Assembly: GCA_030068525.1 (NCBI GenBank)
Contig: JASJOS010000002.1
Span: 186,001-250,000, forward strand
Direction of reading: 5' to 3'
Length of the DNA: 64,000 bases
Origin: Xanthocytophaga flava
GTDB taxonomy: Bacteria; Bacteroidota; Bacteroidia; Cytophagales; 172606-1
The notes below the pieces were generated by a model. That model had not been told where the DNA came from, made no database searches, and was given only the letters and a program-made list of their open reading frames with translations. The translations under genes and the position numbers were made by a program. Of this stretch, positions 61,305-64,000 are shown piece after piece (within the stretch, counting starts at the first letter, position 1; the number at the start of each line of letters is the position of its first letter).

Positions 61305-62945
61305 CTATTTAGTAGTTGCTTGTTCTAAAAATAGATAGCGGGCTCTGTTTTTATCAGTTTGTACGCCACTGGTTACATCTATATACATAACCTGATCTCC
61401 TTTCGCATTTTTCATAACAGGCCACTCTGGAAGACCTTTACCATTGGGGTTACCAGTTTTGATAAAGTTGGCAAAATAGTTTTGCATAGTTTCTGAAACC
61501 TTGTAATCGTCCGCACTCCATTCATATACCTGGTTATGAGGAAGATTTCCCATTGCATACTCAATTTCTGCTGAGTGTACTGCACCCGTTGCCGGAGGCA
61601 TCTTAATTGCGTTGGCATCCGTATTTTTTACTACACCACCTGCAAGACCAGGGGCTGCATTACCCATTGCTGCTTTCATTTGAGGTCTGGGACGTGTATA
61701 ATAATAGCGATACACAGGTTTTCCTCCTGTTTGGTTATGTACATCCAACCATTTCCAGGTACTATATCCAATAAATCGGTCACCAGCCAGATCTGTAGCG
61801 GATTGAGTTACTTCGTTTTCTGAAGATGCAGGATAAAGTTTTAATGCTTCTGTTGCTTTGTCTCCATATAGTTTCTGTACCGCTTTTGTATAATTTTCAG
61901 CAGTAGGAGCTTCCTGGCCCATAATGAACCGATAATTCATCTCTTCTGAGTTCCATCCACCTAACAGAGGCACATGTGCTTGCTGGCCTGCCTTAAAAAT
62001 ATCAGCAGGGGAAGTAGGGAAGAAATAGCCATCTACAATAGCTGAAAACCATGGTGTACCTGGTTTTGCTGTTGCTTCTAATAGTTGTTCTGCTGGTATA
62101 GCCCGTAATGCTGCTAATGAGTTAGCACCTGCGTCTGCTGCAAATTTTACACCTGTCTGCTCTGCTTGACTAAGAGGCATCAAGGGTTGCAGAGATAATA
62201 AAGATCCACTTTCTCCAATGGCACCAGCAATCAGATTTTTAGAATGAGGTGACGCCATCTGTGCACTCACTGCAAAAGATCCTGCTGATTCACCTGCAAT
62301 TGTAACTCTTTTGGGGTCACCACCAAAGGCTGCAATGTTTTGTTGTACCCAACGCAATGCAGCAGTCTGGTCCATTAATCCATAGTTGCCAGAGGCTTTG
62401 TTGGGAGATTCTTTGGTAAGTTCGGGATGAGCCATGAAGCCAAATACACCTAAACGATAATTTACGGTAAGGGCTACAATTCCTTTCTGAGCCATGCTTT
62501 CTCCATCATACCGGGCTTCAGAACCATCGCCAGCTACAAAGCCGCCACCATAGAAGTATACCAGCACAGGTAATTTTTCATTTCCGGATTTAGCGGGGGT
62601 CCAAACATTCAGATACAAACAATCTTCACTCATGCCATTGGAACGGAAACCCATATCGCCAAAAATTGGACGTTGCATAGCTCTGGGACCAAATTTTTCG
62701 GTTTTAAGTACCCCTGTCCAATTCTTTACAGGCTGCGGTTCTCTCCAGCGCAGATCACCTACAGGTGGAGCGGCAAATGGGATACCTTTAAATGAACGGA
62801 TGCCACTTTTTTCTGTTGTACCTTCTACAAGACCATTGGCTGTCTTAACCTGATTGGCCTTGTCTGAAATAGTTTTGGGTGCCTGCGCTATAGCCATTGA
62901 GACCAACTGAGTAGTCGCAGCCAGTAATAATAGGAGTGTTTTCAT
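61305..62945 (-). CDS. secreted type-B carboxylesterase
   Basis: 546 residues with a signal peptide (ends SMAIAQ, about 21). Carboxylesterase/lipase (COesterase) motifs: FKGIPFAAPPVGDLRW, EDCLYLNVWTP, YFYGGGFVAG (oxyanion hole), and IAGESAGS with Ser220. A catalytic His in the GAVHSAEIEYAMG segment is also present. It would hydrolyse carboxylic esters in the periplasm or outside. It is divergent from a Nudix-type regulator with paired operators between, and upstream of the Abhydrolase_10 operon on the same strand, with a terminator between them. Confidence 0.92.
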   Translation of the reverse strand: MKTLLLLLAATTQLVSMAIAQAPKTISDKANQVKTANGLVEGTTEKSGIRSFKGIPFAAPPVGDLRWREPQPVKNWTGVLKTEKFGPRAMQRPIFGDMGFRSNGMSEDCLYLNVWTPAKSGNEKLPVLVYFYGGGFVAGDGSEARYDGESMAQKGIVALTVNYRLGVFGFMAHPELTKESPNKASGNYGLMDQTAALRWVQQNIAAFGGDPKRVTIAGESAGSFAVSAQMASPHSKNLIAGAIGESGSLLSLQPLMPLSQAEQTGVKFAADAGANSLAALRAIPAEQLLEATAKPGTPWFSAIVDGYFFPTSPADIFKAGQQAHVPLLGGWNSEEMNYRFIMGQEAPTAENYTKAVQKLYGDKATEALKLYPASSENEVTQSATDLAGDRFIGYSTWKWLDVHNQTGGKPVYRYYYTRPRPQMKAAMGNAAPGLAGGVVKNTDANAIKMPPATGAVHSAEIEYAMGNLPHNQVYEWSADDYKVSETMQNYFANFIKTGNPNGKGLPEWPVMKNAKGDQVMYIDVTSGVQTDKNRARYLFLEQATTK

Positions 62946-62991
62946 AAAGGTGAATGGTATTAAACAATTCGATTATTGAAATAATTTTTTA

Positions 62992-63003
62992 TATTGTCGC
63001 AAT
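62992..63003. promoter_or_regulatory. putative Nudix-regulator operator, copy 1
   Basis: TATTGTCGCAAT contains the symmetric ATTG-N3-CAAT. The inverted copy lies at 63055-63066; centres are about 62 bp apart. Confidence 0.65.
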
Positions 63004-63037
63004 AGTGAACAATAGTAAAAAACAAATTTGGAACTTC

Positions 63038-63045
63038 CAAAAATA
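63038..63045 (-). promoter_or_regulatory. possible -7 box of the carboxylesterase gene
   Basis: TATTTTTG on the minus strand matches TAnnTTTG. A TTG within operator copy 2 lies 16 bp upstream of it, a short but possible spacing. Confidence 0.35.
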
Positions 63046-63054
63046 ATGTTGCAA

Positions 63055-63066
63055 ATTGCGACAATA
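63055..63066. promoter_or_regulatory. putative Nudix-regulator operator, copy 2
   Basis: ATTGCGACAATA is the exact reverse complement of copy 1. It overlaps the likely -33 region of the carboxylesterase promoter. Confidence 0.65.
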
Positions 63067-63090
63067 AAAGTTTGAAAGGTACTATACATT

Positions 63091-63120
63091 TTTGTGCACC
63101 CTATCTGGTTGTTAATTTTG
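63091..63120 (+). promoter_or_regulatory. promoter of the Nudix regulator
   Basis: TTTG (63091-63094), an 18-bp spacer and TAATTTTG (63113-63120) fit the Bacteroidota consensus. Transcription would begin about at the ATG (63128), giving a leaderless or nearly leaderless mRNA. Confidence 0.5.
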
Positions 63121-63127
63121 TCTATAG

Positions 63128-63847
63128 ATGAATAATTCTTCCTCGCTTCTTCCTCCCAGTGGTGAAGGCTTTTTGCCAGGACTGGCAATAGATCTGGTCA
63201 TTTTTGGATTTCATGAAAATCAGTTGAAGATTCTCCTATTGGAATATAAGAATACCGGCTTATTTGCCCTTCCTGCTGGTTTTATTAAAAATGATGAGAA
63301 TCTGAATGATGCTGCTCGTAGAGCTTTGACAGAACGTACAGGATTACATGATATTTATTTGGAACAATATTATGTGTTTGGAGATGTAACACGTCATGAT
63401 CCTACCCCTTTGGAAGCCATCATGTTAGGAAAGGGACATGTGCCTTCTCACGATCATTGGTTATTACGGCGGTTTGTTTCAGTAGGATATTATGCATTGG
63501 TTGATTTCACACAAGCAGTACCTATTCCGGATTTGTTGTCAGATCAATGTGAGTGGCATGATCTGAATAACCTGCCTTCACTGATGTTAGATCATACCAC
63601 TATGGTGAACAAAGCGTTACAGACATTACGAGATAATCTGGATCATAAGCTCATTGGGACTAACCTTTTGCCTGAGACTTTTACAATGGGGGACTTACAA
63701 ACATTATATGAGACAATACTTGGTGAAAAATTAAATCGAACCAGTTTTCAACGTAAAATGCTGGATTTAAATATCCTGGAAAGATTAGATAAGAAATGGA
63801 CTGGTGGTGCACATAAGGCACCTTATCTCTATCGATTCAAACGTTGA
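63128..63847 (+). CDS. NrtR-like Nudix-domain transcriptional regulator
   Basis: 239 residues. The N-terminal Nudix-like domain (about 15-150) has LAIDLVIFGFHENQLKILLLEYKN, ALPAGFIKNDENLNDAARRALTERTGL and YALVDF. The Nudix box is degenerate (RALTER for RExxEE), as expected for a ligand sensor and not a hydrolase. The C-terminal winged helix (about 165-235) has FTMGDLQTLYETILGEKLNRTSFQRKML, GGAHKAPYLYRFK. NrtR-family members sense ADP-ribose or sugar-type ligands and repress neighbouring operons; Bacteroidota members often control sugar use. It is divergent from the carboxylesterase, which is the likely target together with itself. Confidence 0.9.
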   Translation: MNNSSSLLPPSGEGFLPGLAIDLVIFGFHENQLKILLLEYKNTGLFALPAGFIKNDENLNDAARRALTERTGLHDIYLEQYYVFGDVTRHDPTPLEAIMLGKGHVPSHDHWLLRRFVSVGYYALVDFTQAVPIPDLLSDQCEWHDLNNLPSLMLDHTTMVNKALQTLRDNLDHKLIGTNLLPETFTMGDLQTLYETILGEKLNRTSFQRKMLDLNILERLDKKWTGGAHKAPYLYRFKR

Positions 63848-64000
63848 ATAGCTTAACAAAATAGATGAACAAATCTATTGATACTATCCATAAATCTACT
63901 CAGATTAAGAGGAAGTATATTATAGACAAGGTTAGTTTGTACTTACTATACATTTTTCTGAAGTCTGATTACTCCTTTTACCAACATTTTAGTGGGAGTT

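Noticed and set aside
1-64000. CRISPR arrays, tRNA or rRNA genes, insertion sequences, prophage genes
   Set aside because: No regularly spaced repeats, cloverleaf-type sequences, transposase motifs or phage structural genes were seen on either strand.

Overview
This window looks like a chromosomal segment of a Bacteroidota bacterium, most likely order Cytophagales. The base composition is AT-rich. Several intergenic gaps carry the Bacteroidota-type -7 box TAnnTTTG. Many secreted proteins have short lipoprotein signals, and families frequent in this phylum are present: DUF1573, LruC, DUF4136, fused E1 alpha/beta dehydrogenase, FlaI-independent TPR/LytTR kinases and NrtR-like Nudix regulators. 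I see no tRNA, rRNA, insertion sequence, phage gene or CRISPR array. Identity is inferred from sequence features only.

Left part (1-11066): a truncated LuxE-like acyl-protein synthetase gene runs off the left edge. It is followed by a lipoprotein, a fused alpha/beta E1 2-oxoacid dehydrogenase, a double DUF1573 protein, a DUF4136 lipoprotein, and two tandem paralogous PAS-rich hybrid histidine kinases (minus strand). The two kinase genes share 185 bp of perfect DNA identity around the phospho-acceptor histidine.

Polysaccharide locus (12054-28834): a co-directional run of about 15 genes that reads as one operon. It starts with a single-domain response regulator and a priming sugar-phosphate transferase. 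A half-length TolC-like protein, a Wzz-type protein with a degenerate kinase domain, a Wzx flippase and a Wzy-like polymerase/ligase follow. Next come five glycosyltransferases, a hexapeptide acyltransferase, a 40-residue one-helix protein and a membrane O-acyltransferase. An LruC-domain lipoprotein comes last, before a terminator. Together these could prime, assemble, modify, flip, polymerise and export a surface polysaccharide.

Middle (29163-42092): two ferritin-like proteins, an Ig-like lipoprotein, and a CGNR-type regulator with unusual palindromic DNA around it. A TPR histidine kinase/NarL pair, an intradiol-dioxygenase-like lipoprotein and a CNNM/CorC transporter follow. The section ends with a minus-strand operon of a LiaF-like membrane protein, a DUF4288-like protein, a LytS-type kinase and a LytTR regulator, with a well-matched promoter in front.

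Sensory cluster (42328-49456): a REC-PAS-kinase, a CHASE3/HAMP/GAF hybrid kinase with three receiver domains, a lone receiver, CheR and CheB, tightly packed on the plus strand, with no CheA, CheW or MCP in view.

Right part (49551-64000): a small conserved protein, an NhaD-type Na+/H+ antiporter, a BNR_4 beta-propeller protein, a duplicated-domain secreted protein and an OmpR-type two-component pair. A minus-strand operon (AtuA-like pair, CitMHS transporter, Abhydrolase_10 protein) probably handles an organic acid or ester. Last are a secreted type-B carboxylesterase and a divergent NrtR-like Nudix regulator, with two identical palindromic operators between them.
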